A stretch of 64,000 bases of DNA from Thermocrispum agreste DSM 44070 (GTDB taxonomy: Bacteria; Actinomycetota; Actinomycetes; Mycobacteriales; Pseudonocardiaceae), in NCBI RefSeq assembly GCF_000427905.1, contig NZ_KE386603.1, positions 677,332 to 741,331 on the forward strand, read 5' to 3'. Shown one piece after another: positions 9,825 to 19,604 of this stretch. The notes beneath the pieces are model-generated. The model had not been told where the DNA came from. It did no database searches and saw only the letters and a program-made list of their open reading frames with translations. The position numbers and the translations under genes are program-made. The stretch's first letter is position 1. Each line of letters opens with the position of its first letter.

Positions 9825-12140
9825 GTGGACGTCGGTGAATTGGTGGCGGCGGCCGAGCGACTGCTTGGCCGCCGCCACGGTCGGCTGGCGGCGGGTGAAC
9901 TGCGCGCCGCGCTGTGCGACCTGTACGAGTTCTGGCTCAGCAAGGCCGCGGCGGCGGCCGGTGTCGGCGACCCCGGCATGCCCGGCGGCGTCGCGCTGGT
10001 CGCGGTCGGCGGCCTCGGCCGCCGTGAGCTGGTGCCGTACTCCGACCTGGACCTGGTGCTGCTGCACGACGGCACGACGCCGCGGCCGGTGCTGGACCGG
10101 ATGGCCAATGCGCTCTGGTACCCGCTGTGGGACGCCAAGGTCGGTCTCGACCATGCCGTGCGCACCGGCGACGAGGCCTTGTCGGTGGCGCGGAGTGATC
10201 TGCGCACCGCGATGGGCCTGCTCGAGGTGCGGGCGATCGCCGGAGACGAGGAACTGGCCGCCCGGCTCGCCACCGCGGCCAGGCAGCAGTGGCGACGCAC
10301 GGCACGCAAGCGCCTGCCCGAGCTGGCTGACGCGGTGCGCCAGCGGTGGCGGCGCACCGGCCATCTCGCGCAGTCGGCGGAGCCGGACCTCAAGCACGCG
10401 GGCGGGGGCCTGCGGGACATCGCCGTGCTGGAGGCGCTGGCCGCGGCTCAGCTGATCGACCGGCTGGACGACGAGCTGCGGCAGGTGAAGCGGTTGCTGC
10501 TGGACATTCGCACCGAGCTGCGGCTCGAGCTGCGCCGCAACCGGGACGTGCTGAGCGCGGAACAGGCCGACAAGATCGCCGCCGACATGGGCTTCGGTGA
10601 TCGGTTCGCACTGCTCAAACAGCTGTACTCGGGTGCGCGCGCGGTCCGCTACGCGCTCGAGGTGGCGTTGCGGTCGGCCACCGGAGGTACTCGCCGGCTG
10701 CGCCGTAGACCGCTGGCCGAGGGGGTCGTACTGCACGGCGACGAGGTCGCGTTGGCGCGTGGCGCCAACCCGGCCAAGGACCCGGCGCTGCTGTTGCGGG
10801 TCGCCGCGGCCGCGGCGCACACCGGCAGGCCGGTGGCGCACGGCACGCTTCGCACTCTGGCCGATTCGGCACCGGAACTCCGGCAGCCGTGGCCGGCGGA
10901 CGCGCGCAGCGAGCTGATCGCGCTGCTCGGGGCAGGCGAAGGCCTGATCGGGGTGATCGAGGCACTGGACACCCTCGGCCTGTGGAGCCGCCTGCTGCCG
11001 GAGTGGGGTGCCGTCCGCGACCTGCCGCCCGCCGAGCCGGTGCACCGGTGGTGCGTCGACCGGCATCTGGTGCAGACCTGCGTGGAAGCTGCGAAGCTGA
11101 CCACCAGCGTGGCCAGGCCGGATCTGCTGCTGATCGGCGCGCTGCTGCACGACATCGGCAAGGGACGCGGCGCCGATCATTCGGTGATCGGTGCCGACAT
11201 CGCGCGGCAGGTGACCCAGCGGCTGGGGCTGCCCGACGAGGACGTCGCCGTCGTCACCGGTATGGTGCGGCACCATCTGCTCCTGCCGCACGTGGCCACT
11301 CGGCGCGACATCACCGAGCGCGAGACGGTGCGGCGGGTCGTCGACACCATCGACGGCAATGCGCTGCTGCTCGAGCTGCTGCACGCATTGACCCAGGCCG
11401 ACTCGCTGGCCACCGGGCCGGGGATGTGGACGCCGTGGAAGGCCAAGCTGGTCGCCGAGCTGGTGGCCAGGTGCAGGCAGCTCATCCGCGGAGTGGAGCC
11501 GGTCGCGCCCGATCCGCTGACCGCCGAGCAGCAGGAGCTGGCCGCGCGGTGCCGGGCGTCCGGTCGTCCCGAGGTGCTGGTCACCTCCGACGGGGCCGTG
11601 GCGACGATCACCGTCGCCGCGCGACGCGACGTCGCCCTGCTGGCGCCGGTGGCCGGTGCCCTGGCCCTGTCGTCGCTCGAAGTCGCCGCGGCCACCCAGC
11701 ACGAGGACCGGGACGTGGCGGTCGCCGTGTTGCACGCCGCGCCGCGTTTCGGCAGTCCGCCGGACGATGCACTGCTCCGGGAGAAGGTCGTCCGTGCGGT
11801 GACCGGGCGCCTTGCGCTCGCCGAGCAGCTGGCCGCCAAGGAGCGCGACTACGACCCGGGCGACGGCGGTCGCGTCGAGCCGACGGTGCTGTGGTTCGAC
11901 GACGAGGCCGAAGGGGCCGACGTCGCCTTGCTCGAGCTGCGCGCCACCAATCGCATCGGCCTGCTGCACCGGGTGGCGACCGCGCTCGGCCGGTCAAGGG
12001 CGACGGTCAAATGGGCACGGGTGGCCACTTTCGGCTCGTCATGCGTGGACGCCTTCGCGGTGCGGGCCGTGACGGGCGATCCGCGCGACGAGGCATGGCG
12101 CCGGGCCGTCGAGCGGGCCGTGCTGGCCGCCGCGCGGTGA
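9825..12140 (+). CDS. glnD: [Protein-PII] nucleotidyltransferase GlnD
   Basis: 771 residues from GTG. The nucleotidyltransferase motif GGLGRRELVPYSDLDLVLL is at residues 62-80. An HD domain has LLHDIGKGRGADHS near 440. Two ACT domains follow, near 581-640 and 685-760 (LELRATNRIGLLHRVATALG). By family it attaches a nucleotide to PII at Tyr51 and removes it according to nitrogen status. In actinomycetes the group is reported to be AMP rather than UMP; sequence cannot decide. It is shorter than the ~890-residue enterobacterial protein, as usual for this phylum. Confidence 0.95.
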   Translation: MDVGELVAAAERLLGRRHGRLAAGELRAALCDLYEFWLSKAAAAAGVGDPGMPGGVALVAVGGLGRRELVPYSDLDLVLLHDGTTPRPVLDRMANALWYPLWDAKVGLDHAVRTGDEALSVARSDLRTAMGLLEVRAIAGDEELAARLATAARQQWRRTARKRLPELADAVRQRWRRTGHLAQSAEPDLKHAGGGLRDIAVLEALAAAQLIDRLDDELRQVKRLLLDIRTELRLELRRNRDVLSAEQADKIAADMGFGDRFALLKQLYSGARAVRYALEVALRSATGGTRRLRRRPLAEGVVLHGDEVALARGANPAKDPALLLRVAAAAAHTGRPVAHGTLRTLADSAPELRQPWPADARSELIALLGAGEGLIGVIEALDTLGLWSRLLPEWGAVRDLPPAEPVHRWCVDRHLVQTCVEAAKLTTSVARPDLLLIGALLHDIGKGRGADHSVIGADIARQVTQRLGLPDEDVAVVTGMVRHHLLLPHVATRRDITERETVRRVVDTIDGNALLLELLHALTQADSLATGPGMWTPWKAKLVAELVARCRQLIRGVEPVAPDPLTAEQQELAARCRASGRPEVLVTSDGAVATITVAARRDVALLAPVAGALALSSLEVAAATQHEDRDVAVAVLHAAPRFGSPPDDALLREKVVRAVTGRLALAEQLAAKERDYDPGDGGRVEPTVLWFDDEAEGADVALLELRATNRIGLLHRVATALGRSRATVKWARVATFGSSCVDAFAVRAVTGDPRDEAWRRAVERAVLAAAR

Positions 12141-12251
12141 CCGTCGCACCCGCCGTGCCGGGAAGCGTCGTGTGTGCAGGTGGGCGCGGCTGCGGTGTTG
12201 ATACCGTTGCGGGTGGGCCATCATGCCCGTCACCGACGACCGCTGGAGTAC

Positions 12252-13817
12252 ATGCCCGTGTTCGAGACCCTTTCCGACCGGCTCACCTCCGTCCTGCAGA
12301 ACCTGCGCAGCCGGGGCAGGCTGACCGATGCCGACATCGACGCGACCGCCCGCGAGATCCGCATCGCGCTGCTCGAGGCCGACGTGGCGCTGCCGGTGGT
12401 GCGCACGTTCATCGCGCGCATCAAGGAACGGGCCAAAGGCGCCGAGGTGCACGAGGCCCTCAACCCTGCCCAGCAGGTCATCAAGATCGTCAACGAGGAA
12501 CTGGTCGCCATCCTCGGCGGCGAGACCCGCAGGCTGAACCTGGCCAAGAACCCGCCGACGGTGATCATGCTCGCTGGTCTGCAGGGTTCCGGTAAGACCA
12601 CGCTGGCAGGCAAGCTGGCGCTGTGGCTGCGCAAGCAGGGCCACTCACCGCTGCTGGTGGCCTGCGACCTGCAGCGGCCGAACGCGGTCACCCAGCTGCA
12701 GGTGGTCGGCGAGCGCGCGGGCGTGGCCGTCTTCGCACCGGAGCCGGGCAACGGCGTCGGCGACCCGGTCGACGTCGCGGCGCGCAGCATCGACGAAGCG
12801 CGGCGCGGGCAGCACGACGTGGTGATCGTGGACACCGCGGGCCGGCTCGGCATCGACGAAGAGATGATGAAGCAGGCCGCGGACATCCGGGACCGGGTGC
12901 AGCCGGACGAGACGCTGTTCGTGGTCGACGCGATGATCGGCCAGGACGCGGTCACCACGGCCGAAGCGTTCCGCGACGGCGTCGGGTTCACCGGGGTGGT
13001 GCTCACCAAGCTGGACGGTGACGCCCGCGGCGGTGCCGCGCTGAGCGTGCGCGAGGTCACCGGCCAGCCGATCCTGTTCGCCTCCAACGGCGAGAAGCTC
13101 GAGGACTTCGACGTCTTCCACCCCGACCGGATGGCGTCGCGCATCCTGGGCATGGGCGACGTGCTCACCCTGATCGAGCAGGCCGAGAAGGCGTTCGACC
13201 AGCAGAAGGCGGAAGAAGCCGCGGCCAAGATGTCGGCGGGTGAGCTGACGCTGGAGGACTTCCTCGAGCAGATGCTCGCGGTGCGCAAGATGGGCCCGAT
13301 CGCCAACCTGCTCAGCATGCTGCCCGGGGCGGGGCAGATGAAGGACCAGCTGGCCGCGATCGACGACAAACACCTGGACCGGGTGCAGGCCATCATCCGC
13401 GGCATGACGCCGGAGGAACGCGCCAACCCCAAGATCATCAACGCGTCCCGGCGACTGCGCATCGCGCGCGGATCCGGTGTGCAGGTGCGGGACGTCAACG
13501 ACCTGGTCAACCGGTTCTTCGAGGCCCGCAAGATGATGCAGCAGATGGCGGGCGGATTCGGCCTCGGCGTCAGGCGGGTGAGCAAGACCCGCAAGGGCAA
13601 GAAGGGCAAGAAGGGCAAGAAGAAGGGACCAACCCAGCCCAAGGTGCGGGGCTTCCCCGGGATGCCGGGCGGACTGCCCGCCATGCCGGGCGGACTGCCC
13701 GGTGGCATGCCGGGAGGGATGCCGGACCTGTCGAAGCTGGGCGGCGGCATGAACGACCTGCCCCCGGGGTTCGACCCGGGCAAGCTGAAGCTGCCGAAGA
13801 AGACCGACGAGAACTGA
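12252..13817 (+). CDS. ffh: Signal recognition particle protein Ffh (SRP54)
   Basis: 521 residues from ATG. An N domain comes first, then the G domain with GLQGSGKTT (~108-116), DTAGRLGIDEEMM and TKLDGDARGGAALS. The Met-rich M domain carries the RNA-binding stretch INASRRLRIARGSGV and the run KMMQQM. The tail is odd: a GKKGKKGKKKG basic run is followed by PGMPGGLPAMPGGLPGGMPGG repeats. Both are common in actinobacterial Ffh and probably flexible. It binds SRP RNA and signal sequences; its receptor FtsY is encoded upstream. No SRP RNA gene was recognised in the window. Confidence 0.97.
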   Translation: MPVFETLSDRLTSVLQNLRSRGRLTDADIDATAREIRIALLEADVALPVVRTFIARIKERAKGAEVHEALNPAQQVIKIVNEELVAILGGETRRLNLAKNPPTVIMLAGLQGSGKTTLAGKLALWLRKQGHSPLLVACDLQRPNAVTQLQVVGERAGVAVFAPEPGNGVGDPVDVAARSIDEARRGQHDVVIVDTAGRLGIDEEMMKQAADIRDRVQPDETLFVVDAMIGQDAVTTAEAFRDGVGFTGVVLTKLDGDARGGAALSVREVTGQPILFASNGEKLEDFDVFHPDRMASRILGMGDVLTLIEQAEKAFDQQKAEEAAAKMSAGELTLEDFLEQMLAVRKMGPIANLLSMLPGAGQMKDQLAAIDDKHLDRVQAIIRGMTPEERANPKIINASRRLRIARGSGVQVRDVNDLVNRFFEARKMMQQMAGGFGLGVRRVSKTRKGKKGKKGKKKGPTQPKVRGFPGMPGGLPAMPGGLPGGMPGGMPDLSKLGGGMNDLPPGFDPGKLKLPKKTDEN

Positions 13818-13848
13818 CCTTCCGAGTTGATTTCCAGGGGGCGTGCCG

Positions 13849-14937
13849 ATGACGTCGTCGCTGCCGCCTTTGCACCTCTCCGGTGTCGTGCTGCCCGACG
13901 GAGTCCGGCGGGACATCTGGGTCGCCGACGGCCGGATCTCGTTCACTGAGGTGCCCGGGGCCCGCACCATCGCCACCGACGTGTGGATCCTGCCCGGCTT
14001 GGTCGACGCGCACTGCCACATCGGCATCGGGCCGGGCGGTCCGATCACCGACCTGGCCGAGGCGGAGCAGCAGGCGATCGTGGAGCGCGACGCCGGCGTG
14101 TTCCTCATCCGCGACTGCGGTGCCCCGCTCGACACCAGCGGGTTGCAGGGCCGGGCCGACCTGCCCAGGATCATCCGGGCCGGGCGGCACCTGGCCAGGC
14201 CGAAGCGCTATCTGCGGGGCTTCGCCATCGACCTCGAGGAGCCGGAGCGGCTGCCGGAGGTGGTCGCCGAGCAGGTGGCCTACGGCGACGGCTGGGTGAA
14301 GCTGGTCGGCGACTGGATCGACCGGGAGATCGGCGACCTCGCCCCGCTGTGGCCGGACGACGTGCTCGACCAGGCGGTGAAGGTGGCGCACGAGGCGGGC
14401 GGCAAGGTGACCGCGCACGTCTTCGGGGAAGCCGCCCTGCCCGGCCTGCTGGCCGCGGGCGTCGACTGCATCGAGCACGGCACCGGCCTGACCGACGAGA
14501 CGATCGCGGAAATGGTGCGCCGCGGCATCCCGCTGGTGCCGACGCTGACCAACATCGCCAACTTCCCGGACATCGCGGCGCAGGCGGTGAAGTATCCGGT
14601 GTACGCGCAGCACATGCTGGACCTGCACCGCCGCAATCCGGACGTCATCGCGGCGTGCATCGACGCGGGCGTGGAGCTGTTCGCGGGGACCGACGCGGGC
14701 AGCGTGGTCGCGCACGGCCGCATCGTCGACGAGATCGAGCTGCTGCACGCCGCCGGCCTGAGCACCACCGAGGCGATCGGGGCCGCGTCCTGGCGGGCGC
14801 GGGAGTGGCTGGGCTACTCCGGCATCGTCGACGGCGGCGAAGCGGACCTGCTGGCGTTCGATGCCGATCCGAGGGAGGACATCGGCGTGCTGCGCCGTCC
14901 GGTGTGCGGCGTGTTGCGCGGCGCGGTGGTGCGGTGA
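13849..14937 (+). CDS. Amidohydrolase family protein (imidazolonepropionase-like)
   Basis: 362 residues. The metal-dependent hydrolase fold shows LVDAHCHIG (first metal-binding His-x-His near 55), a Lys in GWVKLVGDW that could bridge metals, a His in TAHVFGE, IEHGTGL, and the catalytic Asp in FAGTDAGS. The C-terminal GEADLLAFDADPREDI is the usual beta-sandwich end. The substrate is unknown; relatives hydrolyse cyclic amides or lactams. ATG 13849 follows AGGGGG. The TGA overlaps the GTG of the CPBP gene, so the two are coupled. Confidence 0.85.
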   Translation: MTSSLPPLHLSGVVLPDGVRRDIWVADGRISFTEVPGARTIATDVWILPGLVDAHCHIGIGPGGPITDLAEAEQQAIVERDAGVFLIRDCGAPLDTSGLQGRADLPRIIRAGRHLARPKRYLRGFAIDLEEPERLPEVVAEQVAYGDGWVKLVGDWIDREIGDLAPLWPDDVLDQAVKVAHEAGGKVTAHVFGEAALPGLLAAGVDCIEHGTGLTDETIAEMVRRGIPLVPTLTNIANFPDIAAQAVKYPVYAQHMLDLHRRNPDVIAACIDAGVELFAGTDAGSVVAHGRIVDEIELLHAAGLSTTEAIGAASWRAREWLGYSGIVDGGEADLLAFDADPREDIGVLRRPVCGVLRGAVVR

Positions 14938-15695
14938 CCACCGAGCCGGGCGCGCCGGTGACCGGCGCCGAACGGCCGCCGAGCCACCGCTGGGGCTTCG
15001 GTGCTTTCCTGCTGGTCGAAGCCGTGCTGCTGGCCACTGCCGCGATGGTGTCCGCGCTGCTGCGGGAGGGCCGCCCCCCGGGGGCGCCGGTGCCGATGCG
15101 CGACATCCTCATCGGCACCATCACGCCGACCGTGGTGGCGGCCGGCGTGGCGTTGCTGATCACCGTGCTGCGCGGTAACGGCCCGCTCACCGACCTCCGC
15201 CTGCAGTTCCGCTGGGACGACGTGCGGACCGGGCTGCGGTTCGGCTTGATCGGCCTGGTGGTCACCACGATCGGCGTGGCGGTGTGGACCCAGATCGTCG
15301 GCAAGGAGAACGCCACGTCGGCGATCGGCACCCTGGTGCAGGACACCCGGCTGTCGGTGCAGGCCGCCGTCGTGCTGTTCCTCTACCTGTGGCTGGTCGG
15401 GCCCATCTGCGAGGAGATCATCTTCCGCGGGCTGCTGTGGGGCGCGGTGGAACGGCTGCACTGGGGCAAGGAACGCTGGGGGAGGGTGGCCGCGTTCGTG
15501 CTGTCCACCGGCGTGTTCGCGGCCAGCCACCTGGAGCCGCTGCGCACCAGCCTGCTGATCGTCATCTCGATCCCGATCGGCCTGGCCAGGCTGGTGACGG
15601 GCAGGCTGCTCGGCAGCATCGTCGCCCACCAGGTGAACAACTTCCTGCCCGCACTGGCCCTCCTGCTCACCGCGCTCGGCGCGATGCAGGTGTAG
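14934..15695 (+). CDS. CPBP-family intramembrane metalloprotease (CAAX protease/Abi type)
   Basis: 253 residues with six or more hydrophobic helices. The signature is [13 protein letters not shown] (EExxxR), followed by the His of FAASHLEPL and [10 protein letters not shown] (HxxxN). Members cleave prenylated or other membrane proteins, and several bacterial ones give bacteriocin self-immunity. The substrate here is unknown. GTG overlaps the previous stop (GTGA). A promoter for the ribosomal operon starts after it. Confidence 0.85.
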   Translation: MTTEPGAPVTGAERPPSHRWGFGAFLLVEAVLLATAAMVSALLREGRPPGAPVPMRDILIGTITPTVVAAGVALLITVLRGNGPLTDLRLQFRWDDVRTGLRFGLIGLVVTTIGVAVWTQIVGKENATSAIGTLVQDTRLSVQAAVVLFLYLWLVGPICEEIIFRGLLWGAVERLHWGKERWGRVAAFVLSTGVFAASHLEPLRTSLLIVISIPIGLARLVTGRLLGSIVAHQVNNFLPALALLLTALGAMQV

Positions 15696-15870
15696 TGGGT
15701 ACGGCTGTCATGCCCGATCGGGCCATCTGGCAGAATGTTTGCTTGCTGCTTCGGCCGGACCCTCTCACCGCGCCCGGAGCCTGAGAATCCTGCGACTGCA
15801 GCATCCGCCCCCACTCGGATCGCGCGCGGTCGACCAACCGAAGTGCGAACGAACGAGGAGTCCCACACAC

Positions 15871-16434
15871 GTGGCCGTCAAGATCAGACTGCAGCGCCTT
15901 GGCAAGATCCGTAACCCCTACTACCGGATCGTCGTCGCCGACGCGCGCACCCGTCGGGATGGCAAGGCCATCGAGACGATCGGCAAGTACCACCCGAAGC
16001 AGGAGCCGAGCTTCATCGAGGTCGACTCCGAGCGGGCCCAGTACTGGCTGAAGGTCGGCGCGCAGCCGACCCAGCCGGTGCAGCGCATCCTGGAGATCAC
16101 CGGCGACTGGCAGAAGTTCAAGGGCTTGCCGGGTGCCGAGGGCAAGCTGAAGGTCGCCCCGCCCAAGCCGTCCAAGGAGGAGATCTTCGCCAAGGCCCTC
16201 GAGGAGGCGGGCGGCCGCCCGGAGGCGGACGCCACCGAGGGCAAGAAGAAGTCCGGCAAGAAGGACAAGGCCGAGGGCAAGAAGGCCAAGGACGGCGACA
16301 AGGGCAAGGACGAGAAGAAGGCCAAGGACGCCAAGTCCGGCAAGGCCGAGGCGAAGAAGGCCGACGAGGCGGCCGAGGCCAAGGCCGACGCCGGCGAGCA
16401 GGCCGCTGCCGAGGGTAAGGCCGGCCAAGAGTGA
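15871..16434 (+). CDS. rpsP: 30S ribosomal protein S16
   Basis: 187 residues from GTG. The first ~85 residues are canonical bS16 ([34 protein letters not shown]...). The remaining ~100 are a Lys/Ala/Glu/Asp/Gly-rich tail, probably unstructured; a tail is common in actinobacteria but this one is long. It starts the operon rpsP-khpA-rimM-trmD. GGCAGAATG near 15729 resembles the promoter region seen upstream of other actinobacterial rpsP genes. The stop overlaps the khpA start (GTGA). Confidence 0.97.
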   Translation: MAVKIRLQRLGKIRNPYYRIVVADARTRRDGKAIETIGKYHPKQEPSFIEVDSERAQYWLKVGAQPTQPVQRILEITGDWQKFKGLPGAEGKLKVAPPKPSKEEIFAKALEEAGGRPEADATEGKKKSGKKDKAEGKKAKDGDKGKDEKKAKDAKSGKAEAKKADEAAEAKADAGEQAAAEGKAGQE

Positions 16435-16670
16435 GTTTCCTCGCCGATTCGCTCGAGCACCTGGTCCGGGGGATCGTGGACAACCCCGACGACGTCCGGG
16501 TGGAGCTGATCACCACCCGGCGGGGGCGCACCCTCGAGGTGCACGTGAACCCGGACGACCTGGGCAAGGTCATCGGCCGTGGTGGCCGCACCGCCACCGC
16601 GCTGCGCACGGTGATGAGCGGGATTGGCGGCCGGGGCGTGCGGGTCGACGTCGTCGACACCGACGGCTAG
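16431..16670 (+). CDS. khpA: KH-domain RNA-binding protein KhpA
   Basis: 79 residues, a single KH domain with the GxxG loop in [16 protein letters not shown]. KhpA pairs with KhpB to bind RNAs and affects cell elongation and division in other Gram-positives. The position between rpsP and rimM is conserved. The GTG at 16431 is coupled to the rpsP stop. Confidence 0.95.
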   Translation: MSFLADSLEHLVRGIVDNPDDVRVELITTRRGRTLEVHVNPDDLGKVIGRGGRTATALRTVMSGIGGRGVRVDVVDTDG

Positions 16671-16699
16671 CCGTCCACCCGCTGGTGGGGAGGTCGCGC

Positions 16700-17206
16700 G
16701 TGGAGGTCGTCGTCGGCCTGGTCGCCAAGGCCCACGGCATCAGCGGGGAAGTGGCCGTCGATCCCCGCACCGACGTGCCGGAGGTGCGGTTCGCCGAGGA
16801 TGCGGTGGTGCGCGCGCGGCTGCGCGACAAGCGGACCAGGCAGCTCACCGTCTCCTCGGCTCGCCCGCACGGCAGCAGGTTGCTGGTGCGCTTCGCCGAG
16901 ATCGTCGACCGGACGGCCGCCGAGGGGTTGCGCGGGGCGCTGCTGCTGGCCGACACCGACGAGCTGCCGCCGACCGAGGACGAGGACGAGTTCTACGACC
17001 ACCAGCTCAGCGGGCTGGCGGTCGAGCTCGCCGACGGTACCCCCCGGGGCACGGTGAAAGAGGTCGTGCACACGCCGGGTGGAGAGCTGCTCGCGGTGGA
17101 TTTCGACGGGCGTGAGGTGCTGGTGCCGTTCGTGCGCGCCATCGTGCCGACGGTCGATCTGCGTCAGGGCAAGGTCGTGGTGGATCCGCCCGAGGGGTTG
17201 TTCTGA
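16700..17206 (+). CDS. rimM: Ribosome maturation factor RimM
   Basis: 168 residues. The N-terminal RimM beta-barrel begins [23 protein letters not shown]. The second half is the PRC barrel ([19 protein letters not shown]). It binds S19 and helps the 30S head mature. The GTG at 16700 is preferred over the one at 16685 because GGGGAGG lies 7 bases before it; the upstream GTG has no such site. trmD starts 2 bp after the stop. Confidence 0.95.
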   Translation: MEVVVGLVAKAHGISGEVAVDPRTDVPEVRFAEDAVVRARLRDKRTRQLTVSSARPHGSRLLVRFAEIVDRTAAEGLRGALLLADTDELPPTEDEDEFYDHQLSGLAVELADGTPRGTVKEVVHTPGGELLAVDFDGREVLVPFVRAIVPTVDLRQGKVVVDPPEGLF

Positions 17207-17208
17207 CC

Positions 17209-17976
17209 GTGCGGATCGACGTGGTGACCATCTTCCCCGAGTACCTGCAGCCGCTGCGTACGGCGCTGCTGGGTCGGGCGCTGGACCGTGGCCTGATCAG
17301 CCTCGGGGTGCACGATCTGCGGAACTGGACCTACGACGTGCACCGTGCGGTGGACGACGCGCCGTATGGGGGCGGCCCCGGCATGGTCATGAAGCCGCAG
17401 GTGTGGGGCGAGGCGCTGGACGCGGTGTGCACCGAGCAGTCGCGGCTGATCGTGCCGACACCCGCCGGTACGCCGTTCACCCAGCAGATGGCCCGCAAGT
17501 ACACCGAAGAGCAGCATTTGGTGTTCGCGTGCGGCCGTTACGAGGGGATCGATCAGCGCGTCGTCGAGGACGCTGCCCGCCGCATGCCGGTCGACGAGGT
17601 GTCGATCGGTGATTACGTGCTGGTCGGCGGCGAAGCGGCGGTGCTGGTGATGGTGGAAGCCATCGTGCGGCTGCTGCCCGGCGTGCTGGGCAATCCGACC
17701 TCGGCGGAACAGGACTCGTTCAGCGACGGCCTGCTTGAAGGTCCTTGCTACACCCGCCCCGAGGTGTGGCGTGGGCTGGCGGTGCCGGAGGTGCTGCGGT
17801 CGGGCAACCATGCGCGCATCGAGCGGTGGCGGCGGGACCAGGCGCTGCGCCGCACGGCCGCCCGCCGGCCGGAGCTGATCGCCAAGATCGCCGACCAGCT
17901 CGACGACACCGATCGCGCGGTGCTCGCCGAGTTCGCCAGGGAACGCAGGGCCGAGGAGGAAGCGAGGGGCGAGTGA
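17209..17976 (+). CDS. trmD: tRNA (guanine37-N1)-methyltransferase
   Basis: 255 residues from GTG. It shows the SPOUT knot: [13 protein letters not shown] and the SAM-binding stretch [17 protein letters not shown]. The active-site Asp is in [10 protein letters not shown]. The enzyme methylates G37 next to the anticodon and prevents +1 frameshifting. It lies 2 bp after rimM; rplS follows after 173 bp that contain a separate promoter candidate. Confidence 0.97.
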   Translation: MRIDVVTIFPEYLQPLRTALLGRALDRGLISLGVHDLRNWTYDVHRAVDDAPYGGGPGMVMKPQVWGEALDAVCTEQSRLIVPTPAGTPFTQQMARKYTEEQHLVFACGRYEGIDQRVVEDAARRMPVDEVSIGDYVLVGGEAAVLVMVEAIVRLLPGVLGNPTSAEQDSFSDGLLEGPCYTRPEVWRGLAVPEVLRSGNHARIERWRRDQALRRTAARRPELIAKIADQLDDTDRAVLAEFARERRAEEEARGE

Positions 17977-18014
17977 CGCTGCATCCACCCGGCTGCGGCG
18001 CGCTCGTGCAGGTC

Positions 18015-18028
18015 TGCCATACTTGGCA
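18015..18028 (+). promoter_or_regulatory. Probable -10 region/dyad upstream of rplS
   Basis: TGCCATACTTGGCA combines a TGCCA/TGGCA inverted repeat with CATACT, a plausible -10 hexamer. It is 121 bp before the rplS ATG. This gives rplS its own promoter within the trmD-rplS gap. No clear -35 was seen. Confidence 0.35.
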
Positions 18029-18149
18029 AGTTGCTGCACGCGGTCGACAGCCGCGGAGCGGAATCATTGCCGAATCAATCTTCCTGGCATGCGGCAGCCG
18101 AGGCTGGGCATGCCCGAGCACGAACCCGAGCACGAGGACGGACGAGACG

Positions 18150-18509
18150 ATGAACACCCTGGACGCGCTGGAGGCTGAGTCGCTGCGGGACGACATCCCG
18201 AGCTTCCGGCCAGGAGACACGGTCAAGGTGCATGTCCGCGTCATCGAAGGAAACCGCGAGCGCGTGCAGGTCTTCGAGGGCGTCGTGCTGGCTCGCCGCG
18301 GTGGTGGCATCCGCGAGACCTTCACGGTGCGCAAGGTCTCCTTCGGTGTCGGCGTGGAGCGCACCTTCCCGGTGCACTCGCCGAACATCGCCAAGATCGA
18401 GGTCGCCAAGCGCGGTGACGTCCGCCGGGCGAAGCTGTACTACCTGCGCAACCTGCGCGGCAAGGCGGCCAAGATCAAGGAGCGGCGCGAGGCCCCGTCG
18501 GCTTCCTGA
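18150..18509 (+). CDS. rplS: 50S ribosomal protein L19
   Basis: 119 residues, the usual length. It has canonical bL19 motifs: [29 protein letters not shown] near the start and [21 protein letters not shown] at the end. L19 sits at the 30S-50S interface. The first lepB follows after 32 bp. Confidence 0.97.
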   Translation: MNTLDALEAESLRDDIPSFRPGDTVKVHVRVIEGNRERVQVFEGVVLARRGGGIRETFTVRKVSFGVGVERTFPVHSPNIAKIEVAKRGDVRRAKLYYLRNLRGKAAKIKERREAPSAS

Positions 18510-18541
18510 CGCGGGGTGTGCTCCTCCCGTAATCTGAGTGC

Positions 18542-19357
18542 GTGGTCAATCTGGCGCGTCGGGGGAGCCGCAACGCTCGAGCCGAGACGAAAATCCTCCG
18601 CGCCCAGAGCTACACGTTCAACGACCCCAGCTGGGGGCCGCGGCCGAAGCGCGGCGCGCACCGGATCCGCCGGCCGCCGCGCAAGCGGTCGTTCTGGAAA
18701 GAGCTGCCCCTGCTGGTGGCGATCGCGTTCGGGCTGACGTTTCTGATCCAGACGTTCATCGCCCGGCCGTACATGATTCCGTCCGGGTCGATGGAACGGA
18801 CGCTGCACGGCTGCCCTGGCTGCACCCCGGACCGGGTGCTGGTCGACAAGCTCACCTACCGGTTCACCGATCCGCAGCCGGGCGACGTGGTGGTGTTCAA
18901 GGGCCCGGACCCGTGGGTGGAGGGCGACCCGGTGGAGGAGAGCACCGGGGTAGCCGGTTTCCTGCGCGAGCTGGGGTCGATGATCGGATTGGCCCCGCCG
19001 GACGAGCGGGACTTCGTCAAGCGGATCGTCGCGGTCGGCGGCCAGACCATCAGCTGTTGTGACGCGAAGAACCGCGTGGTGGTCGACGGCAAGCCGTTGG
19101 ACGAGCCGTACCTCTACTTCGAACCGGGCCGCGGTCACCGCCAGCAGGAGTTCCCCGAGATCACCGTGCCGGAAGGCTCGGTGTTCGTCATGGGCGACAA
19201 CCGGAACAACTCCAGCGACTCCCGCGTGCAGGGCGGCGGTGGCGTCAACGGGACGGTGCCGGTGGAGAACATCATCGGCAAGGCCCAGGTCATCGTGTGG
19301 CCGCCCGCGCGGTGGGGAGGTATCAGCGACTACAACCCGCAGTCGGGTGCGGGATGA
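18542..19357 (+). CDS. lepB: Signal peptidase I (first copy)
   Basis: 271 residues. A basic N-terminus of ~50 residues is followed by one membrane anchor (ELPLLVAIAFGLTFLIQTF). The catalytic core has IPSGSM (Ser83), Lys160 in DFVKRIVAVGG, and the [11 protein letters not shown] box. It cleaves signal peptides on the outer membrane face. Cys pairs CPGC (91-94) and CC (172-173) are shared with the next gene and may form disulfides. GTG 18542 follows CCCGTAATCT, a -10-like sequence only ~10 bases away, so the mRNA may be nearly leaderless. Confidence 0.93.
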   Translation: MVNLARRGSRNARAETKILRAQSYTFNDPSWGPRPKRGAHRIRRPPRKRSFWKELPLLVAIAFGLTFLIQTFIARPYMIPSGSMERTLHGCPGCTPDRVLVDKLTYRFTDPQPGDVVVFKGPDPWVEGDPVEESTGVAGFLRELGSMIGLAPPDERDFVKRIVAVGGQTISCCDAKNRVVVDGKPLDEPYLYFEPGRGHRQQEFPEITVPEGSVFVMGDNRNNSSDSRVQGGGGVNGTVPVENIIGKAQVIVWPPARWGGISDYNPQSGAG

Positions 19358-19400
19358 GCGGCAGCGCGCGGCCCGCGCGGGCAGCGATCGTGCCCGGCTC

Positions 19401-19469
19401 GTGACTCCCGGCGAGTGGCACTTGTGGCTCCCGGCGAGTGGCACTTTGGCTTCCGGCGAGCGGCACCTT
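19401..19469 (+). repeat. Three tandem ~23-bp repeats between the lepB genes
   Basis: The core CCGGCGAGTGGCAC appears three times in succession, in units at 19401-19423, 19424-19446 and 19447-19469. The third copy is slightly diverged. The 247-bp gap holds no gene. Function is unknown. Confidence 0.75.
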
Positions 19470-19604
19470 CCGCGCCGGCCTTCTGGGGTGGAACGTCGCC
19501 CCGGATGAGCATGATCACATCCGGTGCGGGATTGCCCGCGATCACCGATCGTGGCCGTGGTGTCGCACGCGAGGGTGCCGTCCTACTCCCGTAATGTGGC
19601 GGTC

